Below, piece after piece: positions 1 to 5,367 of a stretch of DNA of 5,658 bases (the first letter of the stretch is position 1; each line of letters starts with the position of its first letter). The position numbers were made by a program, and so were the translations under genes. Origin of the DNA: an uncultured Nitrospina sp. (lineage in GTDB: Bacteria; Nitrospinota; Nitrospinia; Nitrospinales; VA-1); NCBI GenBank assembly GCA_950072225.1, contig CATMOP010000151.1, forward strand, positions 1 through 5,658. Reading direction: 5' to 3'. Under the pieces are notes generated by a model. The model was not told where the DNA came from. It made no database searches and saw only the letters and a program-made list of their open reading frames with translations.

Positions 1-458
1 TCGGTATCGTTGAAGAAATCAAAGGCGACCTGCATGCCGTACACTGGAGCAGTGTGCGCAGTACATCCAAACATACTTTTCCCGACCGACTCAAACGCAT
101 TTATGATGAACTGGTGCTCGCCATAGAGAAATTTCAGCCCGATGTGGTAGTAGTGGAAGACCTGTTCTACGCCACCAACGTGAAAACAGTAATAAAACTT
201 GCGCAAACTCGCGGCGTCATCCTGCTGGCCGCCATCAATTGCGGCATTGAGCTTGCGGAATACAGTCCGCTGGAGATCAAACAATCAGTAGTCGGCTACG
301 GACGCGCCGATAAAAACCAGGTGCGCGATATGGTTACCGTCCTGCTCAAGCTTAAAGAAAAACCCGAACCGTTTGATGCCTCCGACGCTCTGGCTGTCGC
401 TATCTGCCACATTCATAACGCCGGACTGCAACAAAAAATCAAACTCGCACAAAGATAA
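1..458 (+). CDS. ruvC: Crossover junction endodeoxyribonuclease RuvC (5' end outside the window)
   Basis: RuvC is the Mg-dependent resolvase that makes paired nicks in Holliday junctions bound by RuvAB. The frame is open from base 3 (G-I-V-E-E-I-K-G...), so the gene starts upstream of the window; about 151 residues are visible and the N-terminal segment with the first catalytic Asp (the D-P-G motif) is missing. Three of the four family acidic residues are visible: the Glu of VVVVEDLF (codon 156-158) and the two Asp of DASDALA (codons 375-377 and 384-386). The segments FPDRLKRIY, ATNVKTVIKLAQTRG and YSPLEIKQSVVGYGRADK are typical of RuvC. A GTG at position 54 is in frame but internal to the conserved region, so it is not the start. 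The TAA stop is followed 7 nt later by ruvA. Identification is firm from motifs and neighbours. Confidence 0.96.
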   Translation, partial: GIVEEIKGDLHAVHWSSVRSTSKHTFPDRLKRIYDELVLAIEKFQPDVVVVEDLFYATNVKTVIKLAQTRGVILLAAINCGIELAEYSPLEIKQSVVGYGRADKNQVRDMVTVLLKLKEKPEPFDASDALAVAICHIHNAGLQQKIKLAQR

Positions 459-465
459 TTAAAAC

Positions 466-1059
466 ATGATCGCCCACCTTAAAGGACAGCTGACTTATAA
501 GTCTCCCGAATATACCATCGTCGATGTCAATGGCGTGGGCTATCAGGTTTTCACACCACTATCTACCTATTACGCCCTGCCCGGCTTGGGCCAAACGGTT
601 TCGCTCAGGGTGCATACCCGCGTACGGGAAGATGAACTGAAACTTTTCGGTTTTTTGACAAAAGAAGAACAAACTATTTTTCAAAAACTCATTACCATCA
701 ACAAGGTTGGACCCCGGGTGGCTCTGGGCATCCTGTCCGGTATGTCCCCGGCAGATTTTATTTCCGCTGTGATGAATAATGATGCCGCCAGACTGAGCAC
801 CATCCCCGGTGTCGGCAAAAAAACTGCCGAACGCCTGGCCATGGAAATGAAAGATAAACTGGCAGACCTGGCACTGGAAATGGCGCATCACCCTGGAGCC
901 ACACCAAAGCAAGGCTTCTATGACGACGCACTCTCGGCTCTTGTCAACCTCGGCTATAAAAAACCGGAGGCAGAAAAAGCCCTGAAAACAATCTATAATC
1001 AGAACGGCAAAGACGCCAGCCTCGAAGACCTCATTAAAGAAAGTTTGAATATTTTATAG
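466..1059 (+). CDS. ruvA: Holliday junction branch migration protein RuvA
   Basis: RuvA binds four-way DNA junctions as a tetramer and loads and stimulates the RuvB motor. At 197 residues it is close to the usual ~200. Domain I (about 1-63) is the OB-like fold beginning MIAHLKG; it contains the acidic pin residues E55 and D56 (VRED), which in E. coli RuvA control strand separation at the crossover. Domain II carries two helix-hairpin-helix elements, at about 75-91 (INKVGPRVALGILS) and 110-132 (IPGVGKKTAERL). A linker around 138-150 leads to domain III (about 151-197, DDALSALVNLGYKKPEAEKA), the RuvB-contacting three-helix domain. The ATG lies 7 nt after the ruvC stop with no clear Shine-Dalgarno sequence, which suggests translational coupling to ruvC. 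No damage is seen. Confidence 0.97.
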   Translation: MIAHLKGQLTYKSPEYTIVDVNGVGYQVFTPLSTYYALPGLGQTVSLRVHTRVREDELKLFGFLTKEEQTIFQKLITINKVGPRVALGILSGMSPADFISAVMNNDAARLSTIPGVGKKTAERLAMEMKDKLADLALEMAHHPGATPKQGFYDDALSALVNLGYKKPEAEKALKTIYNQNGKDASLEDLIKESLNIL

Positions 1060-1073
1060 CGGGTCTCACCCGC
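1059..1073 (+). promoter_or_regulatory. Short perfect hairpin between ruvA and ruvB, next to the ruvB ribosome binding site
   Basis: GCGGGT and ACCCGC form a perfect 6-bp inverted repeat around a CTC loop. The stem begins at the last base of the ruvA stop codon. It ends directly before AGGA (1074-1077), the ruvB Shine-Dalgarno sequence, 7 nt from the ruvB ATG. There is no T-tract, so it is not a standard intrinsic terminator. It could tune ruvB translation or protect the mRNA. The structure is read directly from the sequence; the role is inference. Confidence 0.45.
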
Positions 1074-1084
1074 AGGAAAAAATA

Positions 1085-2110
1085 ATGGACGAAGACAGAC
1101 TCATAAACTCGGAACTGGATAACGAAGAAGTCCAGTACGACAACAGTCTCAGACCCAGCCAACTGGCCGAATATGTCGGGCAGGAAAAGATCAAGGAAAA
1201 CCTGAACATCTTCATAGCCGCCGCAAAAATGAGAGAGGAGTCCCTCGACCATGTGCTGTTTTACGGTCCGCCCGGCCTTGGCAAGACCACGTTAGCCAAT
1301 ATCATCGCTGGCGAAATGGGCGCAAACCTCAAGAGCACCTCGGGTCCGGTCATCGAAAAGACCGGCGACCTGGCGGCGCTTCTCACCAACCTGAAAAAAG
1401 GCGATGTCCTTTTCATCGATGAGATTCACCGACTCTCCAACGTGATCGAAGAAATTCTCTACTCGGCAATGGAAGACTATAAACTGGACATCATGATCGG
1501 ACAGGGGCCAAGCGCCCGCTCCATCAAGCTGGAACTGCCGCCCTTCACCCTGGTGGGGGCCACGACAAGGGCAGGTCTTCTCACCTCCCCTTTGCGCGAC
1601 CGCTTCGGGGTGGTGCATAGGCTCGACTATTATAACGAGAAGGAACTGGAAACTATTCTCACCCGTTCAGCCGGCATTCTTGAAATCGATATCGTTCCCG
1701 AAGGAGCCAATGAAATTGCCCGTCGCTCGCGTGGCACCCCAAGAATTGCCAACCGCCTTTTAAGACGTGTGCGTGACTATGCACAGGTAAAAGCCGATGG
1801 CATTATCACCCGCGAGGTCGCAAGCGATGCACTCGAAATGATGGAAGTGGACGCTAAAGGACTCGACAAAATGGACCACAAACTCCTATTGGCACTGATC
1901 GAAAAATATTCCGGCGGACCGGTAGGCATCGAAAGTCTGGCGGCAACGATCAGCGAGGAAAAAGATACAATCGAAGAGGTGCTGGAACCCTATCTCATCC
2001 AGACCGGATTCATCCAGCGTACCCCCCGTGGCCGGGTGGCAACGCCACTGGCATACAAACATTTCAACAAACTTCCACCCAGTCAGAATGACCAGGAGAG
2101 TCTATTTTAG
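1085..2110 (+). CDS. ruvB: Holliday junction branch migration ATPase RuvB
   Basis: RuvB is the AAA+ hexameric motor that pumps DNA through the RuvA-bound junction. At 341 residues it has the normal family length. Visible motifs are: the RuvB-type N-terminus SLRPSQLAEYVGQEKIKENL (about 21-40), Walker A GPPGLGKTT (61-69), Walker B LFIDEIH (109-115, D112/E113), sensor 1 GATTRAG (158-164), the arginine-finger segment LRDRFG (170-175), sensor 2 GTPRIANRLLRR (217-228), and the C-terminal winged-helix domain (about 259-325, GGPVGIESLAATISEE and TPRGRVAT). The start is fixed by AGGA at 1074-1077, 7 nt before the ATG, and by family length. It is the third gene of ruvCAB, 25 nt after ruvA. No clear terminator follows the TAG. 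Confidence 0.98.
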   Translation: MDEDRLINSELDNEEVQYDNSLRPSQLAEYVGQEKIKENLNIFIAAAKMREESLDHVLFYGPPGLGKTTLANIIAGEMGANLKSTSGPVIEKTGDLAALLTNLKKGDVLFIDEIHRLSNVIEEILYSAMEDYKLDIMIGQGPSARSIKLELPPFTLVGATTRAGLLTSPLRDRFGVVHRLDYYNEKELETILTRSAGILEIDIVPEGANEIARRSRGTPRIANRLLRRVRDYAQVKADGIITREVASDALEMMEVDAKGLDKMDHKLLLALIEKYSGGPVGIESLAATISEEKDTIEEVLEPYLIQTGFIQRTPRGRVATPLAYKHFNKLPPSQNDQESLF

Positions 2111-2319
2111 GACCCTGGCATCTGAAAATAACTAAAGTGAAAGAGTCAAGGTTTCTCAGTTAAGACAAGTTTGCATATTTCCTAAATAGATTTTTTGGAT
2201 AGGTTGTCATAAAGAGGAAGGCATAATACAGTTTTTGCCACTCGTTCTGCCACAGGCAAGGTGGCTTGGGGTTGGAATACGGAAACGATACAGATTCCAA
2301 ACACAATTATGACTTATGA
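2111..2319. other. Non-coding stretch downstream of ruvB
   Basis: No credible gene lies here in any frame. The only structure seen is a weak GCCAC (2249-2253) / GTGGC (2261-2265) inverted repeat with a 7-nt loop and no T-tract behind it. TGCCAC is also directly repeated at 2236-2241 and 2248-2253. Short open stretches exist but show nothing recognisable. It may contain the lost 5' part of the tfoX-like remnant that follows. Confidence 0.4.
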
Positions 2320-2547
2320 AAACTGAATCCTAAATCTGGTATAAATAACGGGGTCTGGTCAGTAGCGCTCAAACTTCCACCTAAAACTTTAGCAACGCTT
2401 TTTAAAGAAGAAGGAGTTAAACCGCTCAAATATTTTCCCAACGGCCATGTCAAAAAAGATTATGCAGTTCTATCAAAGCGAATCCTTGACGAATCTTCAA
2501 GACTTAAAAAACTCGTCGATAAAAGTATCCTATTTCCCCAAAAGTAA
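2320..2547 (+). pseudogene. Remnant of a TfoX/Sxy-like (TfoX N-terminal domain) gene, start missing
   Basis: The frame opens after a TGA at 2317-2319 and runs 75 codons to a TAA at 2545-2547, but has no ATG, GTG or TTG anywhere. Even so the translation looks like real protein: VWSVALKLPPKTLATL, then EEGVKPLKYFPNGHVKKDY, then a helix with RILDESSRLKKLVDKSI. From memory, the order fits the second part of the TfoX N-terminal domain: a strand resembling LYLKVD, a Gly-x-x-P-F-x-Y turn, a G-x-x-x-x-x-Y strand, and a final D-x-x-x-L helix. Sxy/TfoX regulates competence in gammaproteobacteria; small TfoX-domain proteins elsewhere have unclear roles. The first third of the domain is absent in this frame and not found in the other frames, suggesting a truncated or frameshifted gene. 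Its last 44 nt overlap the end of the opposing FAH gene. The YjbR/MmcQ fold is an alternative. The family call is moderate. Confidence 0.45.
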
Positions 2548-3193
2548 ATAAAGTCCAGGAAAACAAACCGATGTCCGGACTCTCAATGTCCACTCGGTCC
2601 CCGGCCTTCAGCGGACCCACTCCCGCCGGAGTTCCGGTAAATATAATATCGCCCGGCCTCAACGTCCACCATCCGCTCAGCGTATGGATCAAATTCTTAA
2701 TGGGGAATATCATGTCCCGGGTTTTGCCCTGTTGTCGAAGTTTGCCGTTAACCGAACAGGTGAATGATAAATTCTCCAGGTCGATGGAATCTGGATTGTA
2801 AGCCTTGAAGAGTCCCAAGGGGGCGCTCTGCTCAAACGATTTGGAAAGTTCCCAGGGCAGGCCCGATTTTTTTAACCGGACTTGAACATCGCGCAAGGTT
2901 AAATCCAGTCCTAAAGAAACTCCGGCAATAAACGATAAAGCGTTCGCTTGAGGAATATCTTGCCCTTCCCTGCTGATCGAAAGCACCACTTCCACTTCAT
3001 GATGCAAAAGGTTGCCATGGCGAGGCATAAACAGGCTTTCGCCGGGAGCCACGATACTGGAAACCGGTTTCATAAAAACCACCGGCTCCTCCGGCGTTTT
3101 ACCCCCTAGCTCCTTTACGTGTTCGCCATAATTCTTGCCGATGCAAAAAACCCGGTTGGGAGTGAACGATTGCTGGTCAATTAAAATCTGCAA
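2504..3193 (-). CDS. Fumarylacetoacetate hydrolase (FAH) family protein
   Basis: This FAH-superfamily enzyme resembles the FAHD1/YcgM group (acylpyruvate hydrolase, oxaloacetate decarboxylase or related C-C bond cleavage); the exact substrate cannot be read from sequence. It has 229 residues and no signal peptide, so it should be cytoplasmic. Visible features are FCIGKNYGEHVKELG near the N-terminus, the metal-binding pair E66 and E68 (HHEVEVVLS), the third ligand D97 in LGLDLTLRDVQ, K118 in PWELSKSF, and GDIIFTGTPAGVGPL (about 181-195). The start is TTG at 3193, chosen because the conserved FAH N-terminus (MQILIDQQSFTPNRVF) begins there; no good Shine-Dalgarno sequence is visible. It lies 4 nt after the upstream dienelactone hydrolase stop, implying coupled translation. 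The last ~14 codons overlap the opposing tfoX-like remnant, so the extreme C-terminus may be unusual. Confidence 0.9.
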   Translation of the reverse strand: MQILIDQQSFTPNRVFCIGKNYGEHVKELGGKTPEEPVVFMKPVSSIVAPGESLFMPRHGNLLHHEVEVVLSISREGQDIPQANALSFIAGVSLGLDLTLRDVQVRLKKSGLPWELSKSFEQSAPLGLFKAYNPDSIDLENLSFTCSVNGKLRQQGKTRDMIFPIKNLIHTLSGWWTLRPGDIIFTGTPAGVGPLKAGDRVDIESPDIGLFSWTLFTFGEIGYFYRRVF

Positions 3194-3197
3194 TGCT

Positions 3198-3998
3198 TTA
3201 ATTACCGGTTTGATTAAAGATCCGCTGGAAAAATTGCCGCATGGCCGACCAGGACCGTTCGTCCGCCTGCTTGTTGTATTGCAGGTTAGGGATGTTGAAT
3301 CTTTTGTTGAATTCGTCCGCCTGTTTGTTGGTAAAACTGTGTTTGATTCCAGAAAGATTCAGGTAGGTGAAATCCACATTACCAGCAACCATTTGGCTGG
3401 AAAAAGAGCCAACGCTTTCGGGTTTTAAAAAAGAATCCTCAGAACCGTTGATGACCAAGACGGATGCTTTCATGTTTGTGATCGCCGGTTCTAAAGGCAA
3501 TGCGCTGTGAAAGGCAACGATTCCATCTAAATCAGCCCCACCCCTTGCCATGCGAATGGACACCGCACCCCCAAAGCAGAATCCGATAGCTCCAATCCGC
3601 TTCGAATCCACAGTCTTATGAGCCTGCAAAACTTCCTTGGCTTTGTTGAAGCGAGCTTTGGAGGTTTTCCAGTCCTTGAAAGCGGCGTTCATGAACTCGC
3701 CGGCCTTTTTGGGGTGGTCCGCAGTTTTTCCGTTGCCATACATATCCACTGCCAAAGCGGTGTATCCAATTCCCGCCAGCATGCGGGCTCGGTTCCGGGC
3801 ATGTTTGTTGTGCCCCCACCATTCGTGGACCACAAGAATCCCCGGACGTTTTCCTTTAATTGCATCGTCATAAGCGATATAGCCTTTTAACGTCGTTCCG
3901 TTCTGGGTGTAATCGATCTCCTGAGTTTGAACCTCCGCTTGAGCCACGGTGGCAAAACTTAGAATTGATAGGAACACCAATTGGAGAAAGGTTTTCAT
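3198..3998 (-). CDS. Exported dienelactone hydrolase family protein
   Basis: This is an alpha/beta-hydrolase of the dienelactone hydrolase family, 266 residues from the chosen start. It begins with a Sec signal peptide: MKTF, a hydrophobic stretch LVFLSILSFATV, and a probable AQA cleavage site after residue 21, so the mature enzyme should be periplasmic. The Cys-Asp-His triad is visible: C141 in GFCFGG, D188 in NGSEDSF and H220 in GIKHSF. E59 in VVHEWWG matches the family Glu that interacts with the nucleophile. The segment with two NKQADE motifs (224-229, 242-247) and the closing SW-x-x-M-x-x-FF are normal for the family. GAGGAG (minus strand of 4008-4013) is 9 nt from the ATG at 3998; an ATG at 4004 is possible but only 3 nt away. 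A longer open frame to 4169 would add no conserved sequence and bury the signal peptide. It is first in a two-gene unit with the FAH gene. Substrate unknown. Confidence 0.9.
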   Translation of the reverse strand: MKTFLQLVFLSILSFATVAQAEVQTQEIDYTQNGTTLKGYIAYDDAIKGKRPGILVVHEWWGHNKHARNRARMLAGIGYTALAVDMYGNGKTADHPKKAGEFMNAAFKDWKTSKARFNKAKEVLQAHKTVDSKRIGAIGFCFGGAVSIRMARGGADLDGIVAFHSALPLEPAITNMKASVLVINGSEDSFLKPESVGSFSSQMVAGNVDFTYLNLSGIKHSFTNKQADEFNKRFNIPNLQYNKQADERSWSAMRQFFQRIFNQTGN

Positions 3999-4007
3999 AT
4001 TCATTGG

Positions 4008-4013
4008 CTCCTC
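4008..4013 (-). promoter_or_regulatory. Ribosome binding site of the dienelactone hydrolase gene
   Basis: GAGGAG on the minus strand lies 9 nt from the ATG at 3998 and only 3 nt from an alternative ATG at 4004. It supports the shorter, signal-peptide-bearing start over the much longer open frame beginning at 4169. Confidence 0.7.
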
Positions 4014-4123
4014 GGGAAAAGGATTTAGAAATTTACGGAATAGTCGAATTTTACCGGGCTTTATAGAGAAGGGAAAGGGAAATCCCTGCCCCCCCAACAT
4101 GCTAAGGGTTGGGATTTGGAGTT

Positions 4124-4140
4124 TTGGCACGTGATTTGCT
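4124..4140 (+). promoter_or_regulatory. Sigma-54 (RpoN) -24/-12 promoter
   Basis: TTGGCACG, four bases, then TTGCT matches the sigma-54 consensus YTGGCACG-N4-TTGCW at every fixed position. The invariant GG (4126-4127) and GC (4138-4139) are separated by exactly 10 nt. The expected transcription start is near 4150-4151, giving a leader of about 40 nt before the ribosome binding site of the 51-residue ORF. It points into the small-ORF / sigma-region-4 unit and away from the divergent dienelactone hydrolase gene. Sigma-54 promoters need an AAA+ enhancer-binding activator. No clear activator dyad is recognised, apart from a weak GGGA-AA-TCCC inverted repeat at 4077-4086. Confidence 0.8.
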
Positions 4141-4180
4141 CTATAAATAAAAAAAGGTAAATGCGTCAAAATTCAGACAG

Positions 4181-4185
4181 GGAGG
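4181..4185 (+). promoter_or_regulatory. Strong ribosome binding site of the 51-residue ORF
   Basis: GGAGG, followed by two more G, lies 4 nt before the ATG at 4190. It is the strongest plus-strand Shine-Dalgarno sequence in the window and is the main argument that this short frame is translated. Confidence 0.7.
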
Positions 4186-4189
4186 GGTT

Positions 4190-4345
4190 ATGAAAGATCT
4201 GACGGTAGATGAATTATTGACCCAGATGTTTCGGGACACCGCCAACCGTGTTGGCTGGAATGTATACCGCAAAAGCAAACGTTGTATTATCGTATTGAAA
4301 CGGGGTAAAGATGAAGCCACCCGCAATTTGAAAAAATTGCACTGA
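4190..4345 (+). CDS. Small basic protein of unknown function, first gene of the sigma-54 unit
   Basis: A 51-residue ORF, ATG to TGA, beginning MKDLTVDELLTQMF. The first half looks like an amphipathic helix (VDELLTQMFRDTANRV). The middle has a short strand-like segment (RCIIVLKR) and the C-terminus is strongly basic (RNLKKLH). There is no signal peptide or membrane segment, and I recognise no family. Support comes from position: it is the first frame after the sigma-54 promoter, has a GGAGG ribosome binding site 4 nt upstream, and ends 13 nt before the sigma-region-4 gene. Being co-transcribed, it could be a partner, modulator or leader peptide for that protein; this is inference. It does not resemble sigma region 2, so it is not the missing half of a split sigma factor. 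Confidence 0.6.
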   Translation: MKDLTVDELLTQMFRDTANRVGWNVYRKSKRCIIVLKRGKDEATRNLKKLH

Positions 4346-4358
4346 AACGGGGACGCCA

Positions 4359-4601
4359 ATGAACGAAACCACGACTTTGACACAAACCAAAGGGCTGACA
4401 CTTTCACCCGAAGACCGGGCAACCTGGAAGGCTGATATTGCCGAAGGCATCGACCTTCTTTCCGAGCAGGAAAAATTGGTGCTGGCCCTGCACTATCATG
4501 AAGAACTGACTATTGAGGAAATTGCCAGGGTTCTCGAAATCCCAGAACGCAAGGTCAAAAAAATACGCGACAAAACCCTACAAAAAATCCTCAACCGCTA
4601 A
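4359..4601 (+). CDS. Orphan sigma-70 region 4 protein (FliA-like helix-turn-helix)
   Basis: An 80-residue protein. After a short polar N-terminus (1-28), the rest is sigma-70 region 4: IDLLSEQEKLVLALHYHEEL (31-50, region 4.1) and TIEEIARVLEIPERKVKKIRDKTLQKI (51-77, the region 4.2 HTH that reads the -35 element). The pattern L-x-x-x-E-K-L-V-L-A-L-x-Y-x-E-E-L is closest to sigma-28/FliA-type region 4. Regions 1-3 are absent, so it cannot recognise a -10 element or melt DNA alone. It may be a stand-alone DNA-binding regulator, a competitor for the beta-flap, or half of a split sigma factor (a known case is Bacillus SigO/RsoA). GGGGA at 4349-4353 is 5 nt before the ATG. It follows the 51-residue ORF by 13 nt and should share its sigma-54 promoter. 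It looks intact, with no frameshifted region 2 found upstream. Confidence 0.85.
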   Translation: MNETTTLTQTKGLTLSPEDRATWKADIAEGIDLLSEQEKLVLALHYHEELTIEEIARVLEIPERKVKKIRDKTLQKILNR

Positions 4602-4886
4602 ACTTAGTCCCTGTCCCCTAGGCGGGTTTCCAGCGTGAGTATCCCTTCGGGGCACGAGGCCTTAGGAGGCATATTAAGAGGCCGGGAAAAAAAACTGCTG
4701 TGGCAAAGGTTCCATAACTAGGTATTTTATAAAGTTTTGAGCGCTTAGTCTTCGTTGGACAATCGCTTTTTTTAGGCCAAATTTTTAGACAAAGCTTAGA
4801 TAATTTTCAAGTTACGATGCAGGAAATTCGAATCTAGAATCTTTAGTGCAGACCACAAAGCTCGTTTCAACAGATTTTTAGAAACC
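4602..4886. other. Non-coding stretch after the sigma-region-4 gene
   Basis: No frame on either strand reads as protein here. The stretch looks AT-richer than the ruv operon and has several stops in all frames. An AGGAGG at 4665-4670 is not followed by a usable start codon. The only structure noted is the possible terminator at 4740-4773. Confidence 0.4.
4740..4773 (+). terminator. Possible intrinsic terminator of the small-ORF / sigma-region-4 unit
   Basis: AGCG (4740-4743) pairs with CGCT (4764-4767), TT with AA, and GTC (4748-4750) with GAC (4758-4760). This leaves one mismatch and one bulged A around a TTCGTTG loop. The right arm runs straight into seven T (4767-4773). The stem is imperfect and lies about 140 nt after the last stop codon, so this is only a fair candidate. 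Confidence 0.4.
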
Positions 4887-5051
4887 TCACCTACGTTTTC
4901 GACGAGCAAACCCGATACCGTTATCATAGTTCGAAGGGCCATTTTTTACCTGGTAAACAAAATACATCAAACTCCCATCATCAGTGATAGATATTTCTCC
5001 AGCTTCATGAACCTTCCCCCCACCCTTCTTTGCAGTAGCCTGCAAAACCAT
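4887..5051 (-). CDS. Possible small protein, 54 residues, unknown function
   Basis: Starts MVLQATAKKGGGKVHEAG and continues with a strand-rich stretch (EISITDDGSLMYFVYQVKN) and a basic end (GFARRKRR). The ATG at 5051 is chosen over a TTG at 5105 because AGGGGG (minus strand of 5058-5063) lies 6 nt upstream of it, and the 18 extra residues of the longer form look unlike coding sequence. The composition is protein-like (D-D-G turn, alternating hydrophobics), but no family is recognised and there is no signal peptide. It sits in a region with other broken frames, so it may be the tail of a decayed gene. Confidence 0.35.
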   Translation of the reverse strand: MVLQATAKKGGGKVHEAGEISITDDGSLMYFVYQVKNGPSNYDNGIGFARRKRR

Positions 5052-5196
5052 GGTTGTCCCCCTGCATAGCGCCCCTTTGAGGCACGTCTGGAGTGATAAA
5101 CACAAAGGCTATTACTCGTTTCACACATTCCCGTCCAATACAGATCTCGGCCGTCATTTTGACTGAGGCATATAAACTGATTCTTAATTTTATGAA

Positions 5197-5367
5197 TTAA
5201 TTAACAAAGTGAAGGGGCAATAATGAAACCAGATCATAAACATCGCCCGGTGCGATATGAATAACCTCTTCCTCAAAAACAAATTCCAAAACTGAGGTTT
5301 TCGCTAAGTGGGATATTCGTTGCAGGATGCTAAAGGATTTTCTATTTTGTAAATAAACATCTCGTGG
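5197..5367 (-). pseudogene. In-frame continuation of the repeat protein beyond its TGA (decayed 3' part)
   Basis: Directly after the TGA at 5370-5368 the same frame stays open for 56 codons to a TAA at 5199-5197. It still reads like the upstream protein: it opens PRDVY, continues with a helix around SFSILQRISHLAKTSVLEFVF, then EEEVIHIAPGDVYDLVSLL. The two P-x-D-V-Y motifs match those before the TGA (P-S-N-V-Y, P-S-T-V-Y). This suggests one gene interrupted by a nonsense change, for example CGA to TGA. The last residues (PLHFVN) lose the pattern, so a second lesion near 5215-5230 is likely. Readthrough or recoding is possible, but nothing seen supports it. Confidence 0.5.

Noticed and set aside
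54..458. A ruvC start at the GTG at position 54
   Set aside because: The frame is open to the window edge and the upstream residues (G-I-V-E-E-I-K-G...) are normal RuvC sequence; the true start lies outside the window.
3258..3330. A near-identical 19-bp direct repeat (3258-3276 and 3312-3330)
   Set aside because: It encodes two NKQADE motifs of the dienelactone hydrolase; similar N-x-x-A-D motifs at these two places are usual in the family, so it is coding constraint rather than a mobile or regulatory repeat.
4089..4095. Run of seven C in the divergent intergenic region, a possible phase-variation tract
   Set aside because: It is short, does not lie within a coding frame or between promoter elements, and there is no evidence of length variation.
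3198..4169. A 323-residue version of the dienelactone hydrolase starting at 4169
   Set aside because: The extra 57 residues place the signal peptide internally, have no ribosome binding site, and would overlap the sigma-54 promoter on the other strand. GAGGAG at 4008-4013 supports the start at 3998.
4296..4352. TGAAACGGGG occurring twice, 47 bp apart
   Set aside because: One copy is coding (LKRG region of the small ORF) and the other is the stop codon plus ribosome binding site of the next gene; two 10-bp copies without extension are most likely coincidence.
4141..4450. Two minus-strand open frames opposite the small ORF and the sigma-region-4 gene
   Set aside because: Their translations have no recognisable domains, and they lie antisense to frames with good ribosome binding sites and, for the second, a clear domain; they are shadows.
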